Notes: a model not told the origin generated them from the letters alone. 64,000 nucleotides of DNA from Okapia johnstoni (GCA_024291935.2 CM044313.1:88907001-88971000); one strand, 5' to 3'. Positions 1 through 10,991 are shown, counted from the first letter of the stretch. A program made the numbers and translations.

Positions 1-19
1 AGATTGGATTATTATTCAC

Positions 20-425
20 AAGTCTTGTTACATATTGATAATAGTATTATATGCCCTTGTCCTTTGCTATGTGACTCTGATGCATCCCAGTAGATCAAAA
101 ACAATGGACATTCCCACCTCATCAATTGTGATATTGTCTATAAAAACAGCCTTCAACAACAGAATCTATTAAGAAGAACATTGTACATAGTCCAAGTACA
201 TCACCTTATGCTTGCCCCTCTTGAGCTCTCTTCGATAACAGTATTATGTCCAGAGATCAGATGTTTCTTCAGCCTGAGTTCTAAAATGAAAGAATTTGTG
301 GAGTCCAACTGAGCCCTACAAAGATGCAGACACCACAGGAGGAAATAAAAATTTGTTTCTGTAAGCCACTGAAATTGGGCATTATTCATTATCATAGGAA
401 AAATTAATACATGTGCTAAAAGCAC
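20..425 (+). repeat. Probable MaLR/ERVL-type LTR remnant
   Basis: The 3' part reads like the end of an ancient mammalian LTR: an AATAAAAATTTG block, then a TAAGCCACTGAAATT motif, then an AAAATTAATAC end. The upstream part (CCTTTGCTATGTGACTCTGATGC, in two pieces) also has the wording of old MaLR-like LTRs. No internal retroviral sequence follows. Family assignment is from memory of consensus features and is weak; the left edge is uncertain because the window starts there. Confidence 0.4.
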
Positions 426-728
426 TTATATACAGAGGAAATATAAACTATATATTACTCTATAGAGTAAGGAAAGGAAGAATGAAAAAATAATTTAAAC
501 ACTAACTAACTTTTTTCCCTGAAATTTCTAGGGGTAGCAAAACCTATAGAAATAAAAATGCATTTGGTATTAAATGAGAAATACACAATTTTATGCTTCA
601 TGTTAGTGTAGTGTATGATGTTTAATTTCATGTGTCACCTTGTCTGACTCATGGTGCCCAAATATTTGCTTAAACATTACCCTTGATGTTCCTGTGAGGA
701 TGCTTTTGGATGAAGTTAACATTAAAAT

Positions 729-1186
729 GCTCAAAATTCGCCAAGCCAGGCTTAAGCAATACGTGAACCGTGAACTTCCAGATGTGAAGAAAGCTGAGCG
801 CCAAAGAATTGATGCTTTTGAACTCTGGTGTTGGAGAAGATTCTTGAGAGTCCCTTGGACTGCAAGGAGATCCAACCAGTCCATCCTAAAGAAGATCAGT
901 CCTGGGTGTTCATTGGAAGGACTGATGTAAAGCTGAAACTCCAATACTTTGGCCACCTCATGCGAAGAGTTGACTCATTGGAAAAGACCCTAATGCTGGG
1001 AAGGATTGGGCGCAGGAGGAGAAGGGGATGACAGAGGATGAGATGGCTGGATGGCATCACCGACTTGATGGACATGGGTTTGGGTAAACTCTGGGAGTTG
1101 GTGATGGACAGGGAGGTGTGGTGTGCTGCGATTCATGGGGTCTCAAAGAGTCGGACACGACTGAGAGACTGAACTGAACTGAACTG
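729..1186 (+). mobile_element. BovB (RTE) LINE, internally deleted 3' copy
   Basis: A BovB fragment whose reading frame runs from the start of the RT region (KIRQARLKQYVNRELPDV) straight into the C-terminal region (AFELWCWRR, then [14 protein letters not shown]). The whole RT palm, including the YADD box, is missing. It ends in the family's repeated CTGAA tail. An 11-bp target-site duplication AACATTAAAAT (718-728 and 1187-1197) lies in the surrounding MLT2-like LTR, so this is one insertion that was deleted before or after landing. Not functional. Confidence 0.93.
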
Positions 1187-1511
1187 AACATTAAAATCAA
1201 TGGACTTCAAATAAGGCCGAATGTGCTTCATAGTGTAGGTAAGTCTCATCTAATCAGCTGAAGGTCTGAATAGAACAAAAGTCTGAGTTCTCCCAAGTGA
1301 GAAGAAATTCTGCCAGGAAATGACCTTTAGACTTGTACTGTTCAGACTTGAATTGCAGCATCAACTTTTTTCTGCTCTCCAGTCTGACTGACTTTGGCCT
1401 TGAACTGCAGCATCAAATATTTTCCAACCCACTGGGCTACCTGGCAAGAGTAGACATGGAACCCTCCATAATCATGTGATATGATTTATTAAAATAAATA
1501 TTTCTTGTTAC

Positions 1512-1532
1512 TCTGTCTCTCTCTCTCTCTCT

Positions 1533-1570
<38 letters not shown>
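1512..1570. repeat. (CT)n-(CA)n compound microsatellite
   Basis: A run of CT dinucleotides followed by about 17 CA dinucleotides and a short TATACACA end. It sits where MLT2-like LTRs carry a CTCTCT/TATATA tract, so it probably grew from the LTR's own simple sequence. Likely polymorphic between animals. Confidence 0.9.
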
Positions 1571-1573
<3 letters not shown>

Positions 1574-1619
1574 TCCTATTGGTTCTGTTTCTTTGGGAAA
1601 CACTGACTTGTACAGGTTT

Positions 1620-1637
1620 TGGTACCAGTAATGAGGA
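1620..1637 (+). other. ERVL primer-binding-site remnant
   Basis: TGGTACCAG followed by a GA-rich stretch lies 5 bases after the LTR end. ERVL elements use a leucine tRNA primer and carry a TGGTACCAG-type site here. This placement is the main reason for reading 601-1614 as a 5' LTR. Confidence 0.6.
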
Positions 1638-2405
1638 ATAGAATCTTAAGAATGACTTTTCTGAATTGGCTTTACAGTTTCCAGAATTAGTTCTCTACTC
1701 TGATTAGATTCATAGATACTGAAATCTCAATCTCCAGGAGCAAAGAGAACACTGATAGTTCAACGTGTGATATAACAATAGAGATATGCAAAATACAATC
1801 ATTGGATACTTATAATAAAGCATTTATGAGGCAATGATTTTATTGACCATTTATATGATGCCTTCAAATATTTTTGTCAAATAAATGAGCAAAATAAGAT
1901 TAGTTGTTGCTCCTAATGTTTCTAAACAAAGTGGATAAAAAAAGGATGAGTTCAGGGATTTGAATTTCCAGATAATAGATACAAAAATGACCTGGAAGCT
2001 TCTACGTCTGCCTTGAAAGAGACCTGTATCTCCTATAATCACATGGCTGAGACTGTTAAAAACCAAACCCACAATCTAATCCTGTCAATTACAGTGCAAA
2101 TTGAATGCCCAGGGTCATAGGATGTCTATTGCTAAAGTGAGAATAGTGATTAGGAAGATGTGGTATACTGAAAGTTGGAATGTGGAAACTGGAGACATTC
2201 AGTCTCTAAATTCTGATGTCCTATTTGTCAATACCAGCAGCCTCTTATTGCCTGAAGAAAAGGTAATGCTCTCCCCTGAGGAAGTTGCCTTACACGACAC
2301 TGTTGACTAATTTCTAACCCCTCTTTGCTTCCAGATGTATCACTTAGACTCAAGTCTCAGTTGGTTCCTAAAAGTGAGGTATGAAATTTGATCAAGGAGA
2401 AAGTG

Positions 2406-2611
2406 GGTGTGTTAGTTGCTCAGTCATGTCTGACTCTGCAACCCTATAGACTGTAGCCTGCCATGCTCCTCTGTCCATGGAACTCACCAGGCAAGAATAC
2501 TGCAGTGGGAATCTGTTCCCTTCTCCAGGGGATCTTCCTTACCCTGGAATTGAACACAAGTCTCCTGCACTGCAGGCAGATTTTTTACTGTCTGAGCCAC
2601 CAGGGAGGCCC
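2406..2611 (-). mobile_element. Bov-tA SINE
   Basis: Reverse-oriented full SINE: on the minus strand it starts at the GGGCCTCCCTGGTGGCTCAG tRNA-Glu-like head and ends in the TGACTGAGCAACTAAC-type tail. It is flanked by an 11-bp duplication AGGAGAAAGTG (2395-2405 and 2612-2622). It landed in the ERVL internal region. Confidence 0.96.
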
Positions 2612-2689
2612 AGGAGAAAGTGTGCTACCCTCCAAAAACTACTTGATTTTTCTAATTTATACAGATAGAAACCTGAGGAATATATGTGG

Positions 2690-3065
2690 GAATCCACATT
2701 AAGGACGTACCTTAATGATGGAAGGATCACAAAGCTGGATTAGACCAAGTTTATTGATACACACCCTTTATACAGAAATTTATGCATTTACTACTGCAAC
2801 TTACAGAATTTTAAAGAACTCTATCAGATTGCTTGCTTGGTTGGCTGAAACATGGACAAAAAGCTGGCCCACATTAAATGGACTTGAAATGCTAGACATG
2901 ACTTGGTTTACTATAGAGCAAGAGATTCAAAGAGTTAAGGAGACTGGGATGTTAGAGTGTATTTATCTCTTAAGAACATCTTACCCTGACTGGGCCAGTC
3001 CAGAAGAGAAATCATCCTATGTTAACAGAAGAGATGAATTGCTCTGTAATTGTTCTTCTCTATAG
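2690..3065 (+). pseudogene. ERVL gag-side remnant
   Basis: An open stretch of 116 codons from 2715 contains WLAETWTKSWPTLNG and the later LRTSYPDWASPEE. I judge these similar to the gag-side region of ERVL from general memory of the family, not from an alignment. It ends at a stop at 3063-3065. Upstream (2101-2310) lies a further short open stretch in the same element, probably from the same polyprotein but out of frame. No zinc knuckle is visible. Old and non-functional. Confidence 0.5.
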
Positions 3066-3379
3066 GTGATTCCTACCACATCCCCACCCAATTTACCTTT
3101 TTAGGTCTGCACAGAGAACACATGGATCTTGGAGAATGACAGTAGACTATCACAAGCATAACCAAGTGGTGACTCCAAATTGCAGGAACTTCACCAGATA
3201 TGGTTTCATTGCTTGAGCATATTAACGCATTCCCAGGTAACAAGTATGCAACTACTGAGCTGGCAAATCCTTTTTTTTTTTTTTTAACATCCCTGCTGAT
3301 AAAGATCACCAGGAATAATTTACTTTTAGTTGGCAGGCCAGTAGTACATCTCATTATCCTACCTCTGTTGTATATCAAC

Positions 3380-3630
3380 TCTCTAGCGCCATGTCATAAT
3401 TTAATTTACTGTGATCTTGATCATCTTTCCCTTCCACAGGATATCACAGTGATCCATTACATTGATGTCATGACTCTGATTAGACGTATTGAGCAAGAAA
3501 GGGCAGATACTCTGCCTCTGTTGATGAGACATTTTTGTATCAAATGGTGCAAAATAAACCCAACAAAGTTTCAGAGCTTTCTACCTCAAGTGAAACTTCT
3601 AGGGGACCAGTGGTGTGGAGCATGTTGAGC
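3380..3630 (+). pseudogene. ERVL pol reverse-transcriptase remnant
   Basis: In one frame the text reads DLDHLSLPQDITVIHYIDV, then INPTKFQ, then LLGDQWCGAC, the order of motifs around the RT active site in ERVL pol. The catalytic box is YIDV at 3458-3469, where an active enzyme has YxDD, so the second aspartate is lost. The upstream palm and fingers are scrambled. A stop closes the frame at 3626-3628. Confidence 0.68.
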
Positions 3631-3744
3631 TATCCCCTCTAAACTGAAGGGTAAGTTGTTGCATCTAGTCCCTCCTACAACTAAAAAAATGATACAACAG
3701 CTCATGATCTTCTTTGGATTTTAGAGGCAATATAGTCCTTACTT

Positions 3745-3993
3745 ACTCCAGTACTCTTGCCTGGAAAATCCCATGGACGGAGGAGCCTGGTAGGCTACAG
3801 TCCATAGCGTCGCTAAGAGTCGGACACGACTGAGCAACTTCACTTTCACTTTTCCCTTTCATGCACTGGAGAAGGAAATGGCAACCCACTCCAGTGTTCT
3901 TGCCTGGAGAATCCCAGGGACGGCGGAGCCTGGTGGGCTGCCGTCTATGGGGTCGCACAGAGTCGAACACAACTGACGCGACTTAGCAGCAGC
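3745..3993 (+). mobile_element. Bov-A2 SINE (Bov-A dimer)
   Basis: Two Bov-A units joined by the ACTTCACTTTCACTTTTCCC linker, ending in an AGCAGCAGC tail. It is flanked by AGTCCTTACTT (3734-3744 and 3994-4004). Several CpGs survive, so it is fairly young. It interrupts ERVL pol. Confidence 0.96.
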
Positions 3994-4004
3994 AGTCCTT
4001 ACTT

Positions 4005-4480
4005 GGGTGTGTTGTGTGAACTCATTTACCAAGTGACCCAAGAGCTGCTAATTTTGAGTGGGGGCCAAAACAAGAGAATGCTCTGCAGTAGGTCCAGGCT
4101 GCTATATGTTGTTCTGTCGCTTGAACCATATGATCCAACAGTGGCTGAACGGGAGCTACTGGGAGCCTTTGACCAGTCCCTGTAAGTGACTCACACTGCA
4201 ATCCCTTAGGGTTTAGAAGAAAAGTTCTGCCATCTTCTGCAGATGATTACTCTACTTTTGAGAAACAGCTTTTTGTCTGCTGCTAAGTCTTAGCAGACAC
4301 TGAATGCTTAATCATGGGTCACCAAGTTACCATGCAAGTGAGCTCCCAATTGTGAACTGAGGATTATCAGATTTATCCAGACACAAATTTGGCCACACAC
4401 AGCAGTACTCAGTCATCAAATGAAAGTGGAAATGTGAGATAGGCCTGAGAAGGTCCTGAAGGTGGCAATCTATTTTACCT
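4005..4480 (+). pseudogene. ERVL pol remnant after the RT (connection/RNase H side)
   Basis: Continues the pol reading direction after the Bov-A2 insertion. Short in-frame pieces such as LEPYDPTVAERELLGAFDQS match the expected order after the RT palm, and the DNA downstream keeps the pattern through about 4480, but frameshifts and stops prevent any long frame. It ends without an integrase region or a 3' LTR, so the 3' half of the element is gone. Confidence 0.5.
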
Positions 4481-4639
4481 TATAACATATGGACAGTTTT
4501 TAGTAAGTACATTTTTTATGTTAAGCATCTAAATTGTAAAGGTACATTTAAATAGTATGCTAATTTTACATTTAATTATACCTAATCACTTACCATTTTG
4601 GTAGCTGGATTTTTTTTAATTCTTTGTAGTTCTTGGGCT

Positions 4640-5030
4640 GGTAATATATAACATTATTATTTCAGTCTTCAATAGTTTGCTTACCATGGATGAGTGGCTT
4701 AAACCACAGGAATTTATTTCTTTAAGCTCTAGAGAAATTGAAGTTAAGATGAAGTACAAGCCAACTTTGTTCCTGGTAAGAGCTCTTTGTCTAGCTTGCA
4801 GATAGCTGCCTTCTCCTTGTGTCCTCACTTGGCAGAGGCAGAGCAAGAAGAAAAACCTCTCTCCTTTCCTCTGTTTATAAGGCCATCAATCTTCTTAGGT
4901 CAGGGTCCCACCCTTAGCATCTAATTTATTTTTGATTACCTCCTAAAAGCCCTGTCTCCAATACAATCAATTGGGAATTAGATCTCAATATAAGAATTTT
5001 GAGGGGACACAGTTTCATCCATAACACAAG
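4640..5030 (-). repeat. MLT1-type ERVL-MaLR LTR, antisense
   Basis: The plus strand shows GAGTGGCTTAAACCACAGG, then CTTCTCCTTGTGTCCTCAC, then AAAGCCCTGTCTCCAATAC. These are the reverse-complement landmarks of an MLT1 LTR, in the right order for a minus-strand copy. Total length about 390 bp with diffuse edges. Confidence 0.7.
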
Positions 5031-6037
5031 CCACATTCTTAGTTTTCTGAGAAAGTTGATATTTCCAAAAGTTCTACAGTTTAAGTATATTTGACTCCAT
5101 CCTCAAATGACTGAATAAATATTTTACAAATCTGTATGGCAAGATAAATGTACAGATCATGTCTTTTCTATTTGGTATTTTGTTATTGTTGATGATATTT
5201 TGTTTGCCCTCTCCTTTCTTAGGAACATTCCTGATTATTTTAATGCTGTCATACATAAAAATTTAACAAAATAGTCCCCTTGAATGAAGAGTGACATCCA
5301 GAGCAGAAGCAAGGCCAAGTCCAACCAGGAATATATATAGAGAAAAACTCACTGCCTGAATGAGAAATCCACTAACCTTGTCTCCCTCTCTTCCATGCAC
5401 ACTCACATCGGTAATCTGAAGCTACACACAATGTCCAGGAGAAGCAAAAGCTGTCTGGATTACAAAGTTCTCTTTAATCTTATGTTTTAAATACTTAGAT
5501 TTTCTCATATTTGTATTTTGTTCATTTGAATAAGTAGTACAGACATGTGGTAAAAAAGAAAAAAATGAGATTACTAAAATGGGCAAACTTTGAAGAATAA
5601 GTTACCCTTTTACTTTATTTCCAGAATCTTCCAGAACTTTCCCTCAGAGGCAGTCACTATTCAAACTATAACTAGTTGAACATTCATACAAGCAAAAATT
5701 CATGTGTGCATTCCATGAATTTTTAAATGGTATAATAATAGACATTCTGCTTTTTTCTTAAAAGTATTCAGTCATTGTTTTTCATTTAAATTGCTCAATA
5801 AGAGGTATTGATTGTAAACTCAATCTTCCATTGACAGAGCTTATACTGTGTGTTTATGTATTCTTGTTACACAGTATGCTGCAACTGGCCGTCTTATATA
5901 TATTTCTACTATAGCTCTCATAACATTATGCTAGTCATCTGAAAAAGTGAAACAGATATAGAGAAGCATAGTTGCAAAAAAATACAATAGTATAATTACA
6001 GAATTGGAGTTGAAATACATATGCATATATATATATA

Positions 6038-6076
<39 letters not shown>

Positions 6077-6465
6077 TTACCATATATACTCCCCAAATTT
6101 AGCTTAAATGTGTGCTTGAAAATGGCCAACTCCCTAAACAAGTGGCTTTTGTTCTATTATATTCATGTTGAAAATCCCTTCCTTATCTTCAGAGATTCTT
6201 GGAAGAGGTGCATGCTTCACCCCTAAGCAATTCTGGCTCTGACGGTCCTTCCTCAGGGTTTGCAATCCCCATTCTGGACTTCACCTTCTATGCTACAGTA
6301 CTTTTTCTTCTCTAGTTGTCCAAATATGGAATCTGTCTTATCTTACAAGGTGTCACCTAAGCTTGTGTGATGTAGATTTTGAGTATCCTTGGAATGAGAA
6401 AGTAGAAACTGGGAAGTTTTAAAGCAAACTACCATACTGCAAGACATTAAAAATTATGTTAACAT
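5031..6465. other. AT-rich unassigned interval
   Basis: No gene and no young repeat seen apart from the TA tract at 6018-6073. The stretch around 5620-5720 (CAGAGGCAGTCACTATTC) faintly recalls the 3' part of an old L1M, too weak to annotate. No open frame stands out above the background of AT-rich DNA. Confidence 0.6.
6018..6073. repeat. (TA)n / (TG)n microsatellite
   Basis: An alternating TA tract with an internal GTGTGTG interruption. Confidence 0.92.
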
Positions 6466-6477
6466 ATATTTACTATT

Positions 6478-6604
6478 GAGAAGGGCAGGGCAACCCACTC
6501 CAGTATTCTTGCCTGGAGAACCCCATGGACAGAGGAGCCTGGCAGGCTACAGTCCAGAGGATCTCAAAGAGTCAGACACGACTGAATTGTCTTAGCACGC
6601 ATGC
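6478..6604 (+). mobile_element. Bov-A monomer
   Basis: A single Bov-A unit (GGCAACCCACTCCAGTATTC to GACACGACTGAATTG) without a tRNA head. It is flanked by a 12-bp duplication ATATTTACTATT (6466-6477 and 6605-6616), so it is a genuine insertion of a headless unit and not an eroded Bov-tA. Confidence 0.93.
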
Positions 6605-6649
6605 ATATTTACTATTATATGAACCATCATAGTCTTTCCTGTAACTAAA

Positions 6650-6832
6650 AGAGTAAAGAATCTGTCTGCAATGCAGGAGATCTGGGTTTGATCCCTGGGT
6701 CAGGAAGATCCTCTGGAGAAGGGAATGGCAATCCACTCCAGTATTCTTGCCTGGAGAATCCCATGGACAGAGGAGCCTGGAGGGCTACAGTTTGTGGGAT
6801 CACAAAGAGTCAGACACGACTGAGCGACTTAC
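6650..6832 (+). mobile_element. Bov-tA SINE, 5'-truncated
   Basis: Starts inside the tRNA-like head at AGTAAAGAATCTGTCTGCAA and keeps the full Bov-A part to GACACGACTGAGCGACTTAC. The first 20-25 bases of the head are missing. Lies 45 bp after the Bov-A monomer in the same orientation. Confidence 0.93.
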
Positions 6833-7785
6833 ACTACTACTCTATCCAAAGCTTTCAATTTCCCAGTTTGTCATTGGGGACACACCGTTGTTTGCATGCT
6901 TTTTTCTCTTTGCGCTCACCTCTCTTTTTTTCCTTCTCATCCTCCTTATCCTGCGTCTCCTTTCCTTACTCTTCTCTAAATAATGGTCTTAAGTTAATAT
7001 TTCTCCCCACATACTGATGAGTTTAGTTCTCTCTTGTTGATACTTTATTCTGGGACCATCTTGCCTATATACATATATATACACATATATACATATATAC
7101 TTATACATATACATATAAATGAGGTAATCTTATAAGCCAAATGCCATTGACTTTTGATTTCCAACTTCTATCAGTAAAAATAACTGCTACTGAACTGGAA
7201 TTAAGGGATTTGCTTTAGTAAATCAAATTGTTAGGCAAAATTTCTTGCTTTTAGTGTTCATGAGCAACCTGAAGTCATACAATATAAAACTGTCAATCTA
7301 ATTTGCTCAAAATATAACTTCCTAAATATACATTTCTAAGCAACTTAATGCTTAGAAACAATCAAGTTTTGTTTTGTTATAGTTCTTGCTTTAAACAAGG
7401 TTTTTTACATATATATTTTCCCCTTTGAAAACACAGAAACAAGTCAACATAGAAACACTAGATTAATATCAATGAACAGTAGAGAAATAGAGGCGAGAAC
7501 TAAATTCTGATACAGTTGTCATTATAATAAAATCTCTTCATCTGCCACTGATCCTTACTACCCAAGTTTGACAACATTGAGATTATATGTATTGATATTA
7601 TTTCCATAGACACTACAAAACTAGAAAATTTTATTTACTTTAACAAATGCATGAGTAAATAATTTTTCATTGTTTCCAAAGAATACAAAGTTTTATAATA
7701 ATAAAACCATCACTACCACCTTAGTATAATAATTTGTATATTATTAGTATTATTATTATATTAATATAATATTAGTATAATAATT
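6833..7785. other. AT-rich unassigned interval with TA-rich tracts
   Basis: No gene or clear element. Holds ATATAC-type simple sequence at 7064-7115 and an ATTATT/TAATA-rich stretch at about 7690-7785. The remainder is AT-rich DNA I cannot assign. Confidence 0.6.
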
Positions 7786-7995
7786 AAGATTGTGGGATTT
7801 AAAGGAAACAGTCTCTAAGCTCCATAAATAGGTCGTTGTGTGGCTTGGCGGGCTTACTTAACCTCTCTAATTCTTAGTTTCCTAGTATGTGAAATGAGAA
7901 CCAAAACAGTATTATTGTTTCTCATTTGGTTGATGCAATGATAAAATGTTTAAAAAAATGTACAATATTTAGAATAGTGATTGAACAACACAAAA
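7786..7995 (+). repeat. MIR SINE (ancient mammalian)
   Basis: Core landmarks are in order: TGTGTGGCTTGGCGGGC, then TTACTTAACCTCTCT, then TTAGTTTCCTAGTATGTGAA, then a GATAAAATGTTTAAA part and an AGAATAGTG end. This matches the MIR core, including the classic ACTTAACCTCTCT stretch. Heavily diverged, as expected. Confidence 0.78.
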
Positions 7996-9606
7996 CCAAA
8001 AGATAGTTTTAATCAAATGTATTCTTTAATTAAAAGTCAGTAGTTCCATGGGAGGATTAAGTACCAGATAAACAGAAAGACAAAGTGTGTACTCTAAACT
8101 GAGATGAAATTTATGGGAACATGGGCTACCTAAAAACAAAGTATTAAGAATTTTTTAAAAAGACTCTGCTTATATATGTAGTAAAGTAAGTATCATTGTC
8201 ATTCTTCTATTTCCACATTCCTAAATAAATTTTGAAAAAGTACATTATAGGAGTCAGGGAGAAAACATATATATATTTTGAATTTGATTTTTTTATAAAA
8301 TGCATATAATTGTAATTAAATTTAATAAAAGCATGTAAAATTGTAATTTCTTCAGACTTTATATTTAGAGTTATTCATATTTCTAAATTATTTAAATTCT
8401 GCTTAGCAAACAACAAAGTTATGTATTTGAAAGATACCAAAAATATGTGAGTACCATCTAGTGGTAAAACAGGAGGTAAGCAACAGGCGTGAGAGAAAGG
8501 GGGTTAAAACAGGTCAGGAGAATACACAGCAGAAAGATTATATGAAAGAATGAAGTTATAACCAGAATCAGTAAAAATAAAAAAAGAGCACATGTCTTTA
8601 TTAGAGTGTGTTGTGTGGTTAGACAGTAAAACACCTGAGGTGTAACAAAAGGGAACAATGTTCATGTATCAAAACTATGCCCTTACCACACTTCTCTATA
8701 GTGAAGACTCAGCTAAATTCTAGAACCCTAAAGGTTGAAATGATTGGAATTTAAACCCATCATATTGACACAGAGCACTGGTAATGCTGCACTATTGGGA
8801 AACAAGGCTTGACATGGGGAGCTGGAAACAAGGGATTTGCAGATTGCTGTATAATACACAGAAGTAAGCACTTTGCAAGCTGCATTGCACTTGAGCAATG
8901 GGGTTTCCCTTAAGTATGACAATCATTATAGAAACAATGGTATGTTTTGGAAGATACTGAGTCAATTATCTTAAAAATTCAGGTGAGAAAAACTGAAACG
9001 TGGCTAAGAATTCAAACTTAGTAAGACATGAAGCAAAAATTCAAATTCAAGACTGTTTTGTTACTGAATACAAACTCAATAAATAAAAACTGCTTGCTCA
9101 TAATATACAGTACTAAAATCTGTTTAATGTGAATGTTGTTCTAGTGCCTAAGGAAATAACAAGCGTAAATATCCTGCTAAAATAAAGTTATGAAATCCCA
9201 AGTTGTTTCAAATGAATCAAAATCAGCAGGAGATAAGATTGTGTGCTCTGTTTGGATCTTATGAGCAAACAATGAGGAAAAAAAGAAAGGAAAGAAATCC
9301 ACACATATTCAAAAGATAAAAGTATATTTTTATCCACAGAATGAATAGTTTTTCCTAGGCAACTATGTGAAAATGAATAATGATGACAAAACTAATTGAC
9401 GAAATGCATCATATATCTATGACTATGTATGGATATGTGAATAGGAATATATATTGCATGAAGGCAATTCTTCAAATTCTAGATGCCATTATTCACTGAA
9501 AGGTATGCTTGTCATCTTAATAAATTTGAAATATCATTCTCTGTTCATAGTGATGAAAGTTTATAAAGGTTCAGCAGAGTTTTATTGCATTAAATTAAGC
9601 AGTGGA
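7996..9606. other. AT-rich unassigned interval
   Basis: No recognisable gene or repeat. The best open stretches (about 65 codons near 8460-8660 and 8730-8920, minus strand) have no domain and no codon bias I can see. A possible old repeat cannot be excluded. Confidence 0.55.
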
Positions 9607-9672
9607 ATGGAATCCTGGCGTGCTGCAGTACATGAGTGTCAGACACAACTCAGTGACTGAAAAACAATGCAA
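9607..9672 (+). mobile_element. BovB 3'-end scrap
   Basis: GAATCCTGGCGTGCTGCAG to GTCAGACACAACTCAGTGAC, ending in an A/C-rich tail. The GGCGTGCTGCAG wording is that of BovB rather than Bov-A (which has GGTGGGCTACAG). A short, heavily 5'-truncated copy. Confidence 0.75.
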
Positions 9673-10157
9673 CAACAATGGCAGAATTAAGTAAAATAAA
9701 GATTCTGAAAGATCTGAAATATGTATTAGGAGATTCAGGCCAGCTACACAGTCCGATGTCATACAGTTCTCCATGAGACTGACTCTAACAGCAGGTCTGG
9801 AGGTTCCTGGAATCACTCTCAGGTTCAACAATTTGCCAGGAGGATTCAGAATTTACTGGAGGCTGTTACACTCTTAGTGACAGTTCGTAACAGGGGACAA
9901 ATAGGATGGTGTACATTCATCTTGGAACTGACATCCATAAACCAAGAAGTTTTCTATTGGTCACAAAGAGCTGTTTAGAGAACACTGCTCAAGGGGCTCA
10001 AGTGACCAAATTATGGAGTCAGCCCTAAGGGAAATTAGGCTCCCTGCTCATGAGTATCTCCTTGCCTTCTCCTGCTATCATGTTCTGTATAAAACATTTC
10101 CATTTTACTATGGAGCTCATAGGCATTGTCTAACTTTCTCTGAAATCACCCAAGACA
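9673..10157 (-). repeat. Possible ancient antisense LTR, family not identified
   Basis: The stretch around 9795-10140 (AATTTGCCAGGAGGATTCAG, CTGTTACACTCTTAGTGACAG, then CATTGTCTAACTTTCTCTG) looks like an old LTR read in reverse, but I cannot place it in a named family. No coding frame of note. Confidence 0.33.
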
Positions 10158-10159
10158 TA

Positions 10160-10365
10160 GGGCTTCCCTGGTGATTCAGACAGTAGAGAATCTGCCTGCA
10201 ATGAGGGAGACCAAGGTTTGATCCCTAGGTTGGGAAGATTCCCTGGAGAAGGGAATGATAACCCACTCCAGTAGTCTTGCCTGAAGAATTCCATGGACAG
10301 GGGAGCCTGGTGGTCTACAGTCCATAGGGTTGCAAAGAGTTGGACACAACTAACACTTTCACTTT
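10160..10365 (+). mobile_element. Bov-tA SINE
   Basis: Complete head (GGCTTCCCTGGTGATTCAG) and Bov-A part. It ends in TAACACTTTCACTTT, flanked by short CAAGACA repeats at 10151-10157 and 10366-10372. Confidence 0.95.
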
Positions 10366-10773
10366 CAAGACAACATAGGCATGATAAGTTTCATAAATAT
10401 TTCATGGCCCTCACACACAGAAACAATTCTGATTATTTTTAACAACAACTAATAATTGCTTCCCAAATGGAAACTTTCTGGTTCAAATCCCAGCATTGTC
10501 GCTGGGTGGCACTCACAGGCTTTTCCTATCAGCTCCAATCTGTGCTCCACACTGGCTGTTGTAGAGTAAATTAATAATCTATGTGGTTTCAAGCATCTTC
10601 TGTGTTCCCATGTAGCATGCCCAATCAATAGTGTGGGAAAGGTGGCTTCACATACTTTCTGTTTTACAATACTAGGTAGGGGGAGCATTCCCCAGACAGG
10701 CGCACTATTCACTAACCACTATGGTAGGGTGTCTTTGCAAGAATTATTAAATTCAATAATCCCATATTTGTAT
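10366..10773. other. Unassigned interval
   Basis: No gene or repeat I can name. GC is slightly higher around 10450-10720, where the minus strand stays open for 87 codons, but the translation has no recognisable motif. Confidence 0.5.
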
Positions 10774-10991
10774 GGGCTTCCCTGGTGGCTCAGAGGTTAA
10801 AGCACCTGCCTGCAATGCGGGAGATCAGGGTTAGATCCCTGGGTTGGGAAGGTCCTCTGGAGAAGGAAATGGCAACCCACTCCAGTATTCTTGCCTGGAG
10901 AATCCCATGAAGGGAGGAGCCTGGTGGGCTACTGTCCACGGGGTCACAAAGAATTGGACATGACTGAGCTACTTCACTTTCACTTTCTTTT
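10774..10991 (+). mobile_element. Bov-tA SINE
   Basis: Full-length SINE starting GGGCTTCCCTGGTGGCTCAG and ending in the CACTTTCACTTTCTTT tail, with an 11-bp duplication CATATTTGTAT (10763-10773 and 10992-11002). Confidence 0.97.

Larger units (their letters stand above)
601..1614 (+). repeat. MLT2-like ERVL long terminal repeat, split by a BovB insertion
   Basis: Begins TGTTAGTG and ends at TGTACA, just before a primer-binding-site remnant. Diagnostic stretches are TTCATGTGTCA near the start, CATCTAATCAGCTGAAGG with GAATAGAACAAAAG in the middle, and CATCCTATTGGTTCTGTTTC near the end, all typical of MLT2/ERVL LTRs. With the 458-bp BovB insert removed the LTR is about 550 bp, a normal length for the family. 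It is the 5' LTR of the internal region that follows. A CT/CA microsatellite has expanded inside it. Confidence 0.7.
1615..4490 (+). pseudogene. Decayed ERVL internal region (gag/pol remnant)
   Basis: Follows the LTR in the same orientation and runs about 2.9 kb, or about 2.4 kb after removing one Bov-tA and one Bov-A2. Recognisable parts in order are the primer site, a gag-side block (about 2690-3065), an RT block (about 3380-3630) and a later pol block (about 4005-4480). Frames are broken by stops and frameshifts, and a T-run lies at 3272-3286. No 3' LTR follows; the element stops before an antisense MLT1 at 4640. This is an old endogenous retrovirus-like relic with no coding capacity. Confidence 0.7.

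Noticed and set aside
1615..4490. ERVL internal region as an intact provirus
   Set aside because: Stops and frameshifts throughout, RT box reads YIDV, no integrase region and no 3' LTR.
6688..7017. 109-codon open frame over a SINE
   Set aside because: The first half is the Bov-tA consensus translated; such frames recur at nearly every SINE in the window.
10160..10240. tRNA-like sequences as tRNA genes
   Set aside because: The tRNA-Glu-like stretches are the heads of Bov-tA and CHR SINEs, diverged and without an intact tRNA fold.
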